Origin: Micromonospora sp. NBC_00389
GTDB taxonomy: Bacteria; Actinomycetota; Actinomycetes; Mycobacteriales; Micromonosporaceae
Direction of reading: 5' to 3'
Assembly (NCBI RefSeq): GCF_036059255.1
Contig: NZ_CP107947.1
Span: forward strand, 682,001-746,000
DNA: 64,000 bases
Part shown: positions 27,301-34,754 of the stretch, one piece after another
How the letters are laid out: every line of letters begins with the position of its first letter
How positions within the stretch are numbered: the first letter of the stretch is position 1
Position numbers and translations under genes: made by a program
The notes under the pieces: model-generated
What the model was told of the DNA's origin: nothing
What the model saw: only the letters and a program-made list of their open reading frames with translations
Databases searched by the model: none

Positions 27301-28157
27301 GGCTCACCGGCCCGGGGCACGTCCCCGCCGCGGTCGCCCCTGGCGGCGCGACCCGGCTCGGAGTCCTCGGCGTGCCCGGCCCCGTCCGGGGTGCGTCCCG
27401 GCTCAGCCGACGCGTCCGGGGTGAGCGGATCCCGCCAGCCGCGCGGCGCGGCCGGCGGTTCGTCGGTGGCCAGCCGCTCGGCGGTGGGCGCGTGGAAGCC
27501 GGGCGGGACCTCGAAGCCCGAGGCGGCGGTGCCGACGGGCGGCACCTGGACAGCTGGCGGCGCCGAGGTCGGCAGACCGGGCTCGGCCCAGCGGGCGCCG
27601 TGGCCGCCGGCCGGGTCCGCAGTGGAGTACGGGGCGGGGCCGGTGTCGGGCTCGCCGGTCCCCTGCTCCGGCGGCGGTGCGGGGCGCTGGGCGGGCACCA
27701 CCAGCCGGTCGCCGGCCTGGTCGGGCCGGTCCTCGGCGGTCAACCCGGGCGGCGCGCTCACCGGCGCGGGCCGGCCCGCCGGGGGCTCGGCGCCAGGGTG
27801 GCGGACGCCATTGGCCTCGGCACCGGGGTGGCGGACGCCGTTGGCCTCGGTGCCGGCGTGGCGGACGCCGTTGGCGTGGTGGCCGTTGACCCGGGCCGGC
27901 GGCTCGAGGGCGTCGGGCAGCCCGGACACAGGTGGCGGCAGGTCGCCATGTCGCGAGGAAGAGGTGCGCCAACCGGACGCGGGGTCGGGCTGCCAACGCG
28001 GTGTCTGCTCCTGGGCACCCTCGTGCTCGGCGGCGCGGGACCATCCGCCCGCCGAGGGCGCCCACCCGCTGACGGGACGGCCCGGGTCGTCGTGCTGACC
28101 CGCTCCGTCGCCGTGCTCTCCCGGGGTGGGGACTCCGGGTTGCCCTGTTTCACTCAC
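24366..28157 (-). CDS. Large Pro/Ala/Gly-rich repeat protein with conserved C-terminal domain
   Basis: A 1263-residue protein not recognised by name. Residues 1 to about 900 are disordered-looking, with repeated DRPSWAGG units; a 17-residue unit (PPADRPSWAGGSAPTSG) is repeated four times near residue 490-550, and shorter NGVRHPGAEA and DPRSA repeats occur. Two folded parts remain. One is at about 920-985 (FDVNAILDAVREVAGVRDA...LRLDLSDGADPAEVS). The other is at about 1130-1263 (VVIDHVQVSTFGLDANVEVRL, then AVAAAAAVDELLRGAENAERGRC and EHAAVVPFGNCEVATVVVLL). The start is GTG 28157 with AAGGAG upstream. No signal peptide or membrane helix is visible, so it is probably cytoplasmic. The gene leads the unit with the hydrolase and is divergent from TetR. 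Confidence 0.85.
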   Translation of the reverse strand: MSETGQPGVPTPGEHGDGAGQHDDPGRPVSGWAPSAGGWSRAAEHEGAQEQTPRWQPDPASGWRTSSSRHGDLPPPVSGLPDALEPPARVNGHHANGVRHAGTEANGVRHPGAEANGVRHPGAEPPAGRPAPVSAPPGLTAEDRPDQAGDRLVVPAQRPAPPPEQGTGEPDTGPAPYSTADPAGGHGARWAEPGLPTSAPPAVQVPPVGTAASGFEVPPGFHAPTAERLATDEPPAAPRGWRDPLTPDASAEPGRTPDGAGHAEDSEPGRAARGDRGGDVPRAGEPPAIEPDWSGPSWNRPSWGSGWAPPWSRQDGEPVGRPARDEPAPGLVAEPNRPYEPARVESPRPYEPVRVDPPSGRDIARDEPEPEASPERVAKRGPADRPSWAGGRPATSPTSTAPNSSSEAGPADRPSWPGGPAAEPTSAPPTHRPSWAGPAPTAAPPADRSLRAGGENPTPTSGPPVPRAAPPATDRPSWAGGPTPISGPPADRPSWAGGSAPTSGPPADRPSWAGGSAPTSGPPADRPSWAGGSAPTSGPPAERPSRADSAPSSAARADRPSWAGGPDPAPTSGAPSPPSWAGPAPTSAPPPGRPSWAGGSDPTPASARPSRPSLTGESAPTGGSTPASGPPARAGDPAPTSAPPVQRPSWADPAPTEAPPPAPPEAPAGPPPALADAPPAPAGPALLRERPSWAGGSPTTPTTPPTPKPPTTPTRAERPDWSEGRIPAGTPTERPSWPVSRSASTPRASGADEPSGPLRPEARPAAPFRLRSETPEPPLPSPVEPSCSAPSATGTSPAAIPPTSTGVAPATSGPGRRDRTSPAPAPTSAPPYAARRSAPDPASPTEPADDGRSPDPTLAVLPQRVPAEPDVPVVPEPPAVEPPAETPELARIATHLRRDDEPAPLRERPEGFDVNAILDAVREVAGVRDAALRRTPAGAHSLRLDLSDGADPAEVSRQVARLLQERMGLAAAPQNLPGPPTTPVPPVRRRAVEPRAAERRTPDPRSADPRSADPRSADPRSAEPRDAGAELRTGEVLPTGSPTVGRPSGGRVEATPVGPEQEVGADGSRRRRPSAPHRGRATVEEPGSVSAAPAGAATGSPATAGTSYSGGQVTTTESAPSRPLDTGGAPGPRVVIDHVQVSTFGLDANVEVRLLAGGESAAGYATGPAVDGYVLRLCAVAAAAAVDELLRGAENAERGRCFVEHAAVVPFGNCEVATVVVLLVCDGWVEQLAGSALVAGDPRQAVVRATLAAVNRRLEALLS
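25091..25150 (-). repeat. 15-base tandem repeat, four copies
   Basis: Four perfect copies of cggcgctccgggggt lie back to back in the Pro-rich repeat gene, coding DPRSA repeats. The unit length is a multiple of three, so copy-number change keeps the frame. Confidence 0.9.
26530..26733 (-). repeat. 51-base tandem repeat, four near-identical copies
   Basis: Copies start at 26530, 26581, 26632 and 26683. Copies 2 and 3 differ at one base; copies 1 and 4 have a few changes. Each codes a 17-residue PPADRPSWAGGSAPTSG-like unit. More diverged copies flank the block on both sides, and the frame is kept throughout. Confidence 0.9.
27791..27875 (-). repeat. 30-base tandem repeat, nearly three copies
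   Basis: Period-30 repeat built on ggtggcggacgccgttggcc, coding the 10-residue unit NGVRHPGAEA near residues 95-122 of the repeat protein. The copies differ at a few bases. Confidence 0.85.
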
Positions 28158-28183
28158 CGCGCGCTCCTTGGTCGCCCTCGCTG

Positions 28184-28212
28184 AGGCTACCGTGTGGTGA
28201 CAGTGGCGATAA
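28184..28212 (-). promoter_or_regulatory. Possible promoter of the Pro-rich repeat gene
   Basis: On the minus strand TTATCG (28212-28207) and TAGCCT (28189-28184) are 17 bases apart and end about 27 bases before the GTG start. The -10 fits TANNNT; the -35 is weak. It lies in the gap shared with the divergent TetR gene. Confidence 0.3.
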
Positions 28213-28306
28213 GTTACAGCGGCGGGCCATTTCCACGACGCGGGTCACGGGCTTCGCCCGGTCTGGGGGGAAAATGCCGGCTCGTACGCAGAACTCGGAG
28301 GAACCC

Positions 28307-28945
28307 ATGACCGCTGCGGGCAACGGTGCGCAGACCGCCGGCAGGCCCACCCGCCTGCCTCGTTCCGCGCGCCGCAAGCAGTTGCTGGCGGCGGCGCAGG
28401 AGGTTTTCGTCGCGCAGGGCTACCACGCCGCCGCGATGGACGACATCGCCGAGCGGGCCGGGGTCTCCAAGCCGGTGCTCTATCAGCACTTCCCGGGAAA
28501 GATGGATCTCTACCTGGCTCTGCTGGACACGCACTGTGACGCCATCGTCGCCAAGGTGCACGACGCGATGCGCGGCACCAACGACAACAAGGAGCGGGTC
28601 GGCGCGTCGGTGCGGGCGTACTTCGACTTCGTCGATCACGAGAGCGAGGCGTTCCGGCTCGTCTTCGAGTCGGACCTGCGCAACGACCCAGCGGTGCGGC
28701 AACGCGTCGAGCGGGTCGAGCAGGGCTGCATCGCCGCGATCACCGACACCATCATCTCCGACACCGGGGTGAGCCGGGCGCACGCCGAGCTGCTCGCCTC
28801 CGGGCTGGTCGGTGCGGCCGAGACGGCGGCGCAGTTCTGGCTGGCCGGCGGCCGGCAGGTGCCGAAGGCCGAGGCCGAGGCGTTGGTGGCCGCGTTGTCC
28901 TGGCGGGGCATCGCGAGCTTCCCGCTGCAAGGTGAGTCAGCCTGA
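28307..28945 (+). CDS. TetR/AcrR family transcriptional regulator
   Basis: A 212-residue repressor-type protein. The N-terminal HTH domain reads RKQLLAAAQEVFVAQGYHAA followed by MDDIAERAGVSKPVLYQHFPG, a classic TetR pattern. The C-terminal ligand domain (about 75-205) includes YFDFVDHESEAFRLVFESDLR, seen in a widespread actinobacterial subgroup. ATG 28307 is preceded by GGAGGA at 28297. An in-frame ATG at 28274 after a run of G is also possible and would add 11 residues. The gene is divergent from the Pro-rich repeat gene and followed after 64 bases by the DUF3107 gene. Its targets are unknown; the shared upstream gap is the natural first guess. Confidence 0.93.
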   Translation: MTAAGNGAQTAGRPTRLPRSARRKQLLAAAQEVFVAQGYHAAAMDDIAERAGVSKPVLYQHFPGKMDLYLALLDTHCDAIVAKVHDAMRGTNDNKERVGASVRAYFDFVDHESEAFRLVFESDLRNDPAVRQRVERVEQGCIAAITDTIISDTGVSRAHAELLASGLVGAAETAAQFWLAGGRQVPKAEAEALVAALSWRGIASFPLQGESA

Positions 28946-29009
28946 CCACTGCCCCCGTGATCGGATAGCCTTCGCAGGGCGGTTCTTTCGCCCCAGTTGA
29001 GGAGGCACA

Positions 29010-29237
29010 GTGGAGGTCAAGATCGGCGTGCAGTACGCGCCGCGCGAGCTGGTTCTGGACAGCGCGCAGTCGCCGGCCGAGATCGAGCAGATCGTGACCG
29101 ACGCCTTCGCCGGCAACGGCGGCACGCTCTCCCTGACCGACGAGAAGGGCCGGCGGGTCATCGTGCCGGTCGAGAAGGTCGCGTACGTCGAGATCGCCGA
29201 AGCGTCGCCCCGGGCGGTCGGTTTCACCGTCCGCTGA
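29010..29237 (+). CDS. DUF3107 protein
   Basis: A 75-residue protein matching DUF3107, a short actinobacterial family of unknown function. The sequence starts VEVKIGVQYAPRELVLDSAQ and ends with IVPVEKVAYVEIAEASPRAVG, suggesting a compact alpha/beta fold. The start is GTG 29010 with a GAGGAGG site six bases upstream. It follows the TetR gene and is probably co-transcribed with it. A hairpin terminator follows. Confidence 0.9.
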   Translation: MEVKIGVQYAPRELVLDSAQSPAEIEQIVTDAFAGNGGTLSLTDEKGRRVIVPVEKVAYVEIAEASPRAVGFTVR

Positions 29238-29250
29238 CCGGTCCGGCCGT

Positions 29251-29282
29251 CGCGGCAGGTCGGCGCTGGCCCACCTGCCGCG
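29251..29282. terminator. Hairpin terminator between DUF3107 and ferritin-like genes
   Basis: Perfect 10-base stem CGCGGCAGGT (29251-29260) / ACCTGCCGCG (29273-29282), 12-base loop, in the 75-base gap of two converging genes. It could serve both strands. Confidence 0.7.
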
Positions 29283-29312
29283 GGCCGGCACCGCACCCGG
29301 CGGCCCGGGTGG

Positions 29313-29963
29313 TCAGTTGTTGAGCCCGACGGCGGCCATCCGAGCGGTATGCGCGGCGGTGAGCCGCCGGAACAGCCCCGACACGTCGACCCGGTCGCCC
29401 TGCGCGATCAGCGTGGTGAGCGCGGCCCGCTCGGCGGCGACCCGGCCGGCCTGGGACAGCGCCTCGCCGACCAGCCGCCGGGCCCACATGGAGAGCCGGT
29501 CGGCCACCCGGGGGTCGGCGGCGACCGCCACCCGGATCTCGGCGGCGGCGAACTCCGCGTACCGGGAGTCGTGCAGCACATCCAGCACCAACTGCCGGTC
29601 GGGCTCGTCCAGCGCGTCGGCGATCTCCCGGACGAAGTCGTCGGTGATGGCGTCGCCGACGTACGCCTTGGTCACCACCTCCGCCCAGTCCCGCGGCTCG
29701 GTCGAGTCGTGGTACGCCTGCAACGGCCGCAGGTAGGGCGCCATCGCGTCCTCGGGCGGCACGCCCAGCGCGGTGAGTCGGTCGGCGAGCCGGCGGTAGT
29801 TGGCGATCTCGGCCGCGGCCATCTCGCTCAGTGCGGCGCGGCGGCGCAGGTCGGGCGCGAGCCGGGCGTCGCCGGCCATCCGTTCGAAGGCGAGCAACTC
29901 ACCGAAGGCGACCAGGCCCAGCAGGTCGGCGACGGCGGGACCGGGGGTGGTCGGCGCGGACAC
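29313..29963 (-). CDS. Ferritin-like fold protein
   Basis: A 216-residue all-helical protein of the ferritin-like superfamily with an actinobacterial hypothetical-protein layout. Possible metal ligands are in FGELLAFERMAGDAR (Glu), LSEMAAAEIANYRRLADRL (ExxxxE-type) and later YAEFAAAEIRVAVAADP. This resembles di-iron proteins of the MiaE-like group, but an exact ExxH pair is not evident. So iron binding is plausible, not shown. GTG 29963 is the start. A consensus CRP-type palindrome lies 71 bases upstream, shared with the DEAD-box helicase on the other strand. Confidence 0.8.
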   Translation of the reverse strand: MSAPTTPGPAVADLLGLVAFGELLAFERMAGDARLAPDLRRRAALSEMAAAEIANYRRLADRLTALGVPPEDAMAPYLRPLQAYHDSTEPRDWAEVVTKAYVGDAITDDFVREIADALDEPDRQLVLDVLHDSRYAEFAAAEIRVAVAADPRVADRLSMWARRLVGEALSQAGRVAAERAALTTLIAQGDRVDVSGLFRRLTAAHTARMAAVGLNN

Positions 29964-30281
29964 GAGCGCAGGTTACCGTGCGCGGCCCGGTGGTGTGGCC
30001 CGCGCGTGGTACGACCCAGACATCGACCCATCGTGTGACGCAGGTCACATCTGATGCCCCCACGTGGCGGGTGCCCGACGGGGAATCGGGACGGGTGCCT
30101 GCCTGTTCAGGTAGCATAGAGCAGTTGCCGTGGGCGCCGATCTGATCGAAGCTCAGCCCGCGGCGCGCGTGCGGCCCGGTCCGGCTCGGCAGTCTGCCCC
30201 CGACCGTGTGGCCCGCGTCATACCGACAGCGCCCTGAGGACATGATGGGGCGCACCCACGAGAGGGCACCCCCAAATCCAT
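29964..30281. other. 318-base divergent intergenic region
   Basis: This gap separates the ferritin-like gene (minus) from the DEAD-box helicase gene (plus). It contains the CRP-type palindrome at 30034-30049 and a TAGCAT element at 30112-30117 that could be a -10 for the helicase with no clear -35. That would leave a leader of about 160 bases, long but common for RNA helicase genes. No protein-like frame or known RNA fold was recognised. Confidence 0.6.
30034..30049. promoter_or_regulatory. Consensus CRP-type operator palindrome
   Basis: The 16-mer TGTGACGCAGGTCACA matches TGTGA-N6-TCACA exactly, the Crp/Fnr-family consensus shared by enterobacterial CRP and mycobacterial Crp. It is 71 bases from the start of the ferritin-like gene and 233 from the start of the DEAD-box helicase, so it may control either or both. 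Confidence 0.6.
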
Positions 30282-31979
30282 ATGAGCGAGCTGACTCAAG
30301 ATCTGATGGACGGCCAGGAACTGGCCCCCACCGCCCCGGTTCGACCCGAGGCTCCCACCTTCGCCGCACTCGGCGCCCGCGAAGAGACCGTCGAGGCGCT
30401 GGCCGCGGCCGGCATCACCCGCGCCTTCGCCATCCAGGAGTACGCGATCCCGATCGCGCTCCGTGGCGTCGACCTGATCGGCCAGGCGCCCACCGGTACC
30501 GGCAAGACCCTCGGCTTCGGCGTACCGCTATTGGAGCGGGTCTTCGCGCCGAACGAGGGCAGCGACGGCGTGCCGCAGGCACTGGTCGTCGTCCCCACCC
30601 GTGAGCTGGGCATCCAGGTCGCCAAGGACCTGGCCGCCGCCGGCCGGACGCGGGGCGTCCGGGTGCTGCCGATCTATGGCGGCGTGGCGTACGAGCCGCA
30701 GATCGACGCGCTGCGCAAGGGCGTCGAGGTCCTGGTCGGCACCCCCGGCCGGCTGCTCGACCTGGCCAAGCAGAAGCACCTGCGTCTGGACCGCGTACAC
30801 GCGCTGGTGCTCGACGAGGCCGACCGGATGCTCGACCTGGGCTTCCTCGACGACGTCGAGAAGATCCTGGCGATGCTGCCGGAGGATCGGCAGACCATGC
30901 TCTTCTCGGCCACCATGCCGGACCCGATCGTCACCCTGTCCCGGCGCTTCCTGCGCCAGCCGATGACGATCCACGCCGGCCACACCGCCGAGACCGGCCC
31001 GTCGCCGCAAACCCAGCAGCTGGTCTACCGCACCCACTCGATGAACAAGGTCGAGATCGTGGCCCGGATCCTCCAGGCCGAGGGGCGCGGGCTGACCATG
31101 ATCTTCACCCGCACCAAGCGGGCCGCCGACCGGGTCGCCGAGGACCTCGACTTCCGCGGGTTCGCGGTCGCCGCGGTGCACGGTGACCTCGGCCAGGGTG
31201 CCCGCGAGCGGGCGCTGCGGGCGTTCCGGGCCGGAAAGATCGACATCCTGGTCGCCACCGACGTGGCAGCCCGCGGGCTGGACGTCACCGGCGTCACCCA
31301 CGTGATCAACTACGACTGCCCGGAAGACCAGGACACCTACACCCACCGGATCGGCCGCACCGGCCGGGCTGGCGCGACCGGTGTCGCGGTGACCTTCGTC
31401 GACTGGGACGACATGCCGCGCTGGCGGATCATCGACAAGACCCTGGGTCTGGAGATGCCGGAGCCGCCGGAGACGTACCACACGTCTCCGCACCTCTACA
31501 CCGACCTGCACATCTCCACCAGTGTCGCCGGCACCCTGCCCACCGCGGAGCGGACCAGGGCCGGGCTCTCGGCCGAGATCGAGGAGGACCTGGGCGGGAC
31601 CCGTTCCCGCCGGGGCGACAGCGGTGGCCGGGGCTCCCGACGCGGTGAGAGCCGCAGCGAGGGCAGGAGCGACGGCCGGGGCGAGCGCCGCGGCCGGGGC
31701 GATGACCGCCGGGACCGCACCGACGCCGGCACGCCGGCCGCCGAGGCACCCGCGGACGCCGCCGCCGGCGAGGAGGGCACCCGTACCCCGCGCCGCCGGC
31801 GTCGCCGCCGGGCCGGCGAGGCGGTCGCGGGCGAGCCGACCGCGGTGATCTCCACCGAGGTGGCTCCGGCCGAGCCAGCCGCCAGCGCCGACGGTGAGCC
31901 GTCGAAGCCGCGTCGCCGCCGGCGTCGCCGTGGTGGCGGTTCCGGCGCGGGTACGCCGGCCGAGGCGACCGCGGACTGA
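30282..31979 (+). CDS. DEAD-box ATP-dependent RNA helicase
   Basis: A 565-residue helicase that unwinds RNA duplexes. All core motifs are present: QAPTGTGKT (I), PTRELGIQ (Ia), TPGRLLDL (Ib), VLDEADRMLDLGF (II), FSATMP (III), and HRIGRTGRAG (VI). Domain 1 covers about 25-235 and domain 2 about 245-400. The tail from about 415 is highly charged, rich in Arg, Gly, Asp and Ser, with RRRRRRR-type clusters that probably bind RNA. The start is ATG 30282. It is followed by a strong hairpin. Cold-shock or ribosome-related roles are usual for such genes; here the CRP-type site upstream also suggests control by carbon or redox state. Confidence 0.95.
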   Translation: MSELTQDLMDGQELAPTAPVRPEAPTFAALGAREETVEALAAAGITRAFAIQEYAIPIALRGVDLIGQAPTGTGKTLGFGVPLLERVFAPNEGSDGVPQALVVVPTRELGIQVAKDLAAAGRTRGVRVLPIYGGVAYEPQIDALRKGVEVLVGTPGRLLDLAKQKHLRLDRVHALVLDEADRMLDLGFLDDVEKILAMLPEDRQTMLFSATMPDPIVTLSRRFLRQPMTIHAGHTAETGPSPQTQQLVYRTHSMNKVEIVARILQAEGRGLTMIFTRTKRAADRVAEDLDFRGFAVAAVHGDLGQGARERALRAFRAGKIDILVATDVAARGLDVTGVTHVINYDCPEDQDTYTHRIGRTGRAGATGVAVTFVDWDDMPRWRIIDKTLGLEMPEPPETYHTSPHLYTDLHISTSVAGTLPTAERTRAGLSAEIEEDLGGTRSRRGDSGGRGSRRGESRSEGRSDGRGERRGRGDDRRDRTDAGTPAAEAPADAAAGEEGTRTPRRRRRRRAGEAVAGEPTAVISTEVAPAEPAASADGEPSKPRRRRRRRGGGSGAGTPAEATAD

Positions 31980-31995
31980 CCCACAGCCACACCCG

Positions 31996-32032
31996 ACATC
32001 CCCCGCACCGCCCCGCGCGGTACGGGGGATGT
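31996..32032 (+). terminator. Hairpin terminator after the DEAD-box helicase
   Basis: Perfect 10-base stem ACATCCCCCG (31996-32005) / CGGGGGATGT (32023-32032), with a small inner ACCG/CGGT pairing, followed by tcccttcccac. It lies 17 bases after the helicase stop. Confidence 0.8.
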
Positions 32033-32065
32033 TCCCTTCCCACCCCACCTTTGGAAGATGGAACG

Positions 32066-33226
32066 ATGCCCGAACCGCTCGACGCCGCCCTCACCGAGGT
32101 CCGGGCGCTGCTACTCGACCCCGCGCTGACCCGGGCGGTCGCCGCCGGGCGCCGCCGCGGACGCCGCCCCACGGTGGTCCGGGCCGAGCTGCGGCCGGTG
32201 ACGCTCAAGGCCGGGCCCCGGCTCCAGATCACCACCTCCGACGGCGCCCGCCCGTACACCCGCAATGTCGCCCCCGGAGCGGAAACGGCCGCGGCGGTCG
32301 ACGAACTGCTGGCCGAGCCATTCGGCAACTGGCACCTGGAGACGGCCGACGCGACGCTCCAACTGCGGGTGACCAAGTCGGGCGAAGCGCAGGTGCACCG
32401 GGCCGCGACGGCGCGGCCGGCGGCGACACCGGGCGGGAACGACCGGGCGAAGGAGTACCTGCTGGACCCCGGGGACGAGATCTTCACCGAGATCGGCGGC
32501 TCGGCGGCGAAGCGCCGCCAGGTGGACGCGTTCCTGCGAGCCCTGGCCGCAACCCTGCCCGACGAGCTGACCGGCCCGCTGCGGGTGGTCGACCTGGGCT
32601 GCGGCAACGCCTACCTGACCTTTGCCGCGTACCGCTATCTCTCCGGTCGGGGGCTCGACGTCAAGTTGATCGGCGTGGACGTCCGGGAGGACCAGCGGCG
32701 GCGCAACACCGAGTTGGCGCAGCGACTGGGCTGGGCCGACCAGGTCACCTTCGTGGCCGGCACGATCGCCGACGCCGTCGTCGACCCCGCACCGGACCTG
32801 GTGTTGGCGCTGCACGCCTGCGACACCGCCACCGACGAGGCGCTGGCCCGCGCGGTGCGCTGGGAGGCCCGCTGGGTGCTCGCCGCGCCCTGCTGCCACC
32901 ACGACCTGGCGAAGCAGCTACGCGCCCACCCCGCCCCGGCCCCGTACGAGCTGCTGACCCGACAGGGCATCCTGCGCGAGCGCTTCGCCGACGTGCTCAC
33001 CGACGCCCTGCGGGCCGGGCTGCTGCGGGTGCACGGGTACCGGGCCGAGGTGGTGGAGTTCGTGGACTCCCAGCACACGCCGCGCAACCTGCTGATCCGG
33101 GCCCGCCGTACCGGCGCCGGGGCCACCGACCCGCAGCGCGCGGAGTACCGCGAGCTGGTGGACCAGTGGCGGGTCACTCCCCGGCTGCAGACCCTGCTGG
33201 CCGCCGACGAGCCGCCCTCCGCCTGA
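32066..33226 (+). CDS. SAM-dependent methyltransferase
   Basis: A 386-residue class I methyltransferase. The SAM-binding motif VVDLGCGNAYLTFAAYRYL is near residue 178, motif II IGVDVREDQRRRNTELA near 208, and the later motif LALHACDTATDEALARAV near 250 is followed by VLAAPCCHHDLAKQL. The AxCCHH element is typical of a family with a C-terminal methyltransferase domain and an N-terminal RNA-binding-like region (about 1-120); a tRNA or rRNA substrate is likely but not shown. ATG 32066 is chosen over TTG 32051. It lies 86 bases after the helicase, beyond its terminator. Confidence 0.85.
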   Translation: MPEPLDAALTEVRALLLDPALTRAVAAGRRRGRRPTVVRAELRPVTLKAGPRLQITTSDGARPYTRNVAPGAETAAAVDELLAEPFGNWHLETADATLQLRVTKSGEAQVHRAATARPAATPGGNDRAKEYLLDPGDEIFTEIGGSAAKRRQVDAFLRALAATLPDELTGPLRVVDLGCGNAYLTFAAYRYLSGRGLDVKLIGVDVREDQRRRNTELAQRLGWADQVTFVAGTIADAVVDPAPDLVLALHACDTATDEALARAVRWEARWVLAAPCCHHDLAKQLRAHPAPAPYELLTRQGILRERFADVLTDALRAGLLRVHGYRAEVVEFVDSQHTPRNLLIRARRTGAGATDPQRAEYRELVDQWRVTPRLQTLLAADEPPSA

Positions 33227-33309
33227 CGAGGACGGCGCCTCGGCGGTGGTCCGGTTGGTCGCTGCCTGAGACAAGTCCCATCAACGGGACAGTTTGTGCG
33301 GTCAGTCAA

Positions 33310-33337
33310 TTGTTTCCGGCGGTGGGCGTACTACCCT
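33310..33337 (+). promoter_or_regulatory. Possible housekeeping promoter of the HTH gene
   Basis: TTGTTT (33310-33315) and TACCCT (33332-33337) are spaced by 16 bases; transcription would begin about 45 bases before the ATG at 33389. Both hexamers are moderate fits. Confidence 0.4.
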
Positions 33338-33388
33338 CGGAAGGCGCATCGTCCCAGTGCTCCGGCCGGGAGGAGAAGACCCGCGAGG

Positions 33389-33805
33389 ATGGCTTCCGCA
33401 GACGTTTCGCCGCAGATGGCGTTCGCCCGCTTCGTCCGGCGAGCCATCGATGACGCTCGCGACGAGCGCGGGTGGACGGTGACCGACCTCGCCTCCCACA
33501 CGGGTGTGGGCCGCTCCACGGTGTTCCGTTGGCTGGCCGGTGACTGGCAGGACTACCCCGAACTGGCCAAGGTCCGCGGCTTCTGCGCCGCACTGGACCT
33601 GCCGGTCGCGGCCGCGTTCCGGGCGCTCGGGCTGCCCGACGCCGGCCCGGCACCCCGCCGGCGTAACGACGAGGGCCCGGTCGAGGCGGACGTCCGGGCG
33701 ATCCTGGACCGGCTCGCCGACCCCACCGTCCCCGCCGAGGAGAAGCACCACATCCGCGATCTCCTCCGCTACCTGGCCCGCCGCCCCATCCGCCGCGCCG
33801 GCTGA
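33389..33805 (+). CDS. Helix-turn-helix (XRE-like) DNA-binding protein
   Basis: A 138-residue protein with an N-terminal XRE-like HTH: FARFVRRAIDDARDERGWTVTDLASHTGVGRSTVFRWLAGDW spans about residues 12-53, with the recognition helix at GVGRSTVFRWLAG. The rest (about 90-138) is charged, with EADVRAILDRLADPTVPAEEKHHIRDLLRYLAR, possibly a dimer helix pair. Such small actinobacterial HTH proteins often act with DUF397 partners, but none is present here. ATG 33389 follows GGGAGGAGAAG and is preferred to an upstream GTG at 33296. It converges on the His-rich membrane gene, with 16 bases between. Confidence 0.85.
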   Translation: MASADVSPQMAFARFVRRAIDDARDERGWTVTDLASHTGVGRSTVFRWLAGDWQDYPELAKVRGFCAALDLPVAAAFRALGLPDAGPAPRRRNDEGPVEADVRAILDRLADPTVPAEEKHHIRDLLRYLARRPIRRAG

Positions 33806-33821
33806 CCTACCCCGCCGGGGG

Positions 33822-34754
33822 TCAGGGGACCGTAAGGGTGAACTCGGCGGTGTGGACCTTGGCGGCGACCTGGAAGTCGAGGTAGAGGCGGTAGCGGCCA
33901 GGGCCGGGGGCGGTCAGCCAGAACTTCACCTGGCCGTCCACCAACTCCGGCTCCGGGTGCACGTGCAGATAGCCCAGGTCGCCCTCGCGCAGCGCCACCA
34001 GGTGCCCGTACGCCCCGAGGTAGCGCTCCAGCGGTGCGGCGCCGCCAGCGGCGTCGACCCGGAAGGTCAGCGGCACCGTCTCCCCGGCCTGCGGGTTGCC
34101 CTGGTAGCCGACGGTGAACCCGTCCACCGTCGTCGAGGTGGCTGGCGCCGGCAGCGCACAGGGCTGATACCCGCCGGGCGCGACCAGGTCCGCGCCGAGG
34201 GTCACCGCGGTCTGGCCGCCGTCGTCGGCGACCACGGTGAAGTCGGCGTACGCCCGCCAGACGCCGGGCTGCGCGAGGGTCAGCGGCACGGACCAGGTGC
34301 CGTCCGGAGCCATGGTCGGGTGCAGATGCTGGTAGCCGGTCAGGTCCCGGCGGACCACGATGAGGTGCAGCGGCTTGTCGTGCACGACGGCGAAGCGGGT
34401 GACCGGCCGGCGCTGCGCGTCCCGCACCTGGAACCGGAGCTGCCCCGGGCGACCGGCCAGGAACTCGGTGGCCAGCGGGGCCAGGGTGTACCCGGCCGAG
34501 CTGACCGACAGGCCACCCGGCTCGCTGCCCACGCCCTGGTCCGTGCCCGTGGCGCTGCCGTGGTCGTGCGGCTCCGTGCCCGCCGGGTGGGTGTGGTCGG
34601 CGGCCAGCGCCGAGCCGCCGGTGGTGGTGGTGGCGCCGTCGGCGTTCATCCGGCCGAGGCCGAAGCCGAGCAGCACCGCGAGCACCAGCCCACCGACCAC
34701 CAGCGCCAGTCGGAGCGTGCTCCGGTCCGGCGCGGCGGAGATCTGGTCAGGCAC
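33822..34754 (-). CDS. Membrane-anchored His-rich extracytoplasmic protein
   Basis: A 310-residue protein with one N-terminal membrane helix (ALVVGGLVLAVLLGFGLG, residues 16-33). After it comes a His/Asp-rich stretch (ADHTHPAGTEPHDHGSATG) and two Ig-like beta domains (about 85-200 and 215-310). Both have paired histidines: LIVVRRDLTGYQHLHPTM and GYLHVHPEPELV. The layout resembles secreted heavy-metal or copper-related proteins of actinobacteria; metal binding is inferred from the histidines only. The start GTG 34754 overlaps the stop of a short upstream frame (34747-34803). It is 161 bases downstream of recQ on the same strand. Confidence 0.75.
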   Translation of the reverse strand: MPDQISAAPDRSTLRLALVVGGLVLAVLLGFGLGRMNADGATTTTGGSALAADHTHPAGTEPHDHGSATGTDQGVGSEPGGLSVSSAGYTLAPLATEFLAGRPGQLRFQVRDAQRRPVTRFAVVHDKPLHLIVVRRDLTGYQHLHPTMAPDGTWSVPLTLAQPGVWRAYADFTVVADDGGQTAVTLGADLVAPGGYQPCALPAPATSTTVDGFTVGYQGNPQAGETVPLTFRVDAAGGAAPLERYLGAYGHLVALREGDLGYLHVHPEPELVDGQVKFWLTAPGPGRYRLYLDFQVAAKVHTAEFTLTVP

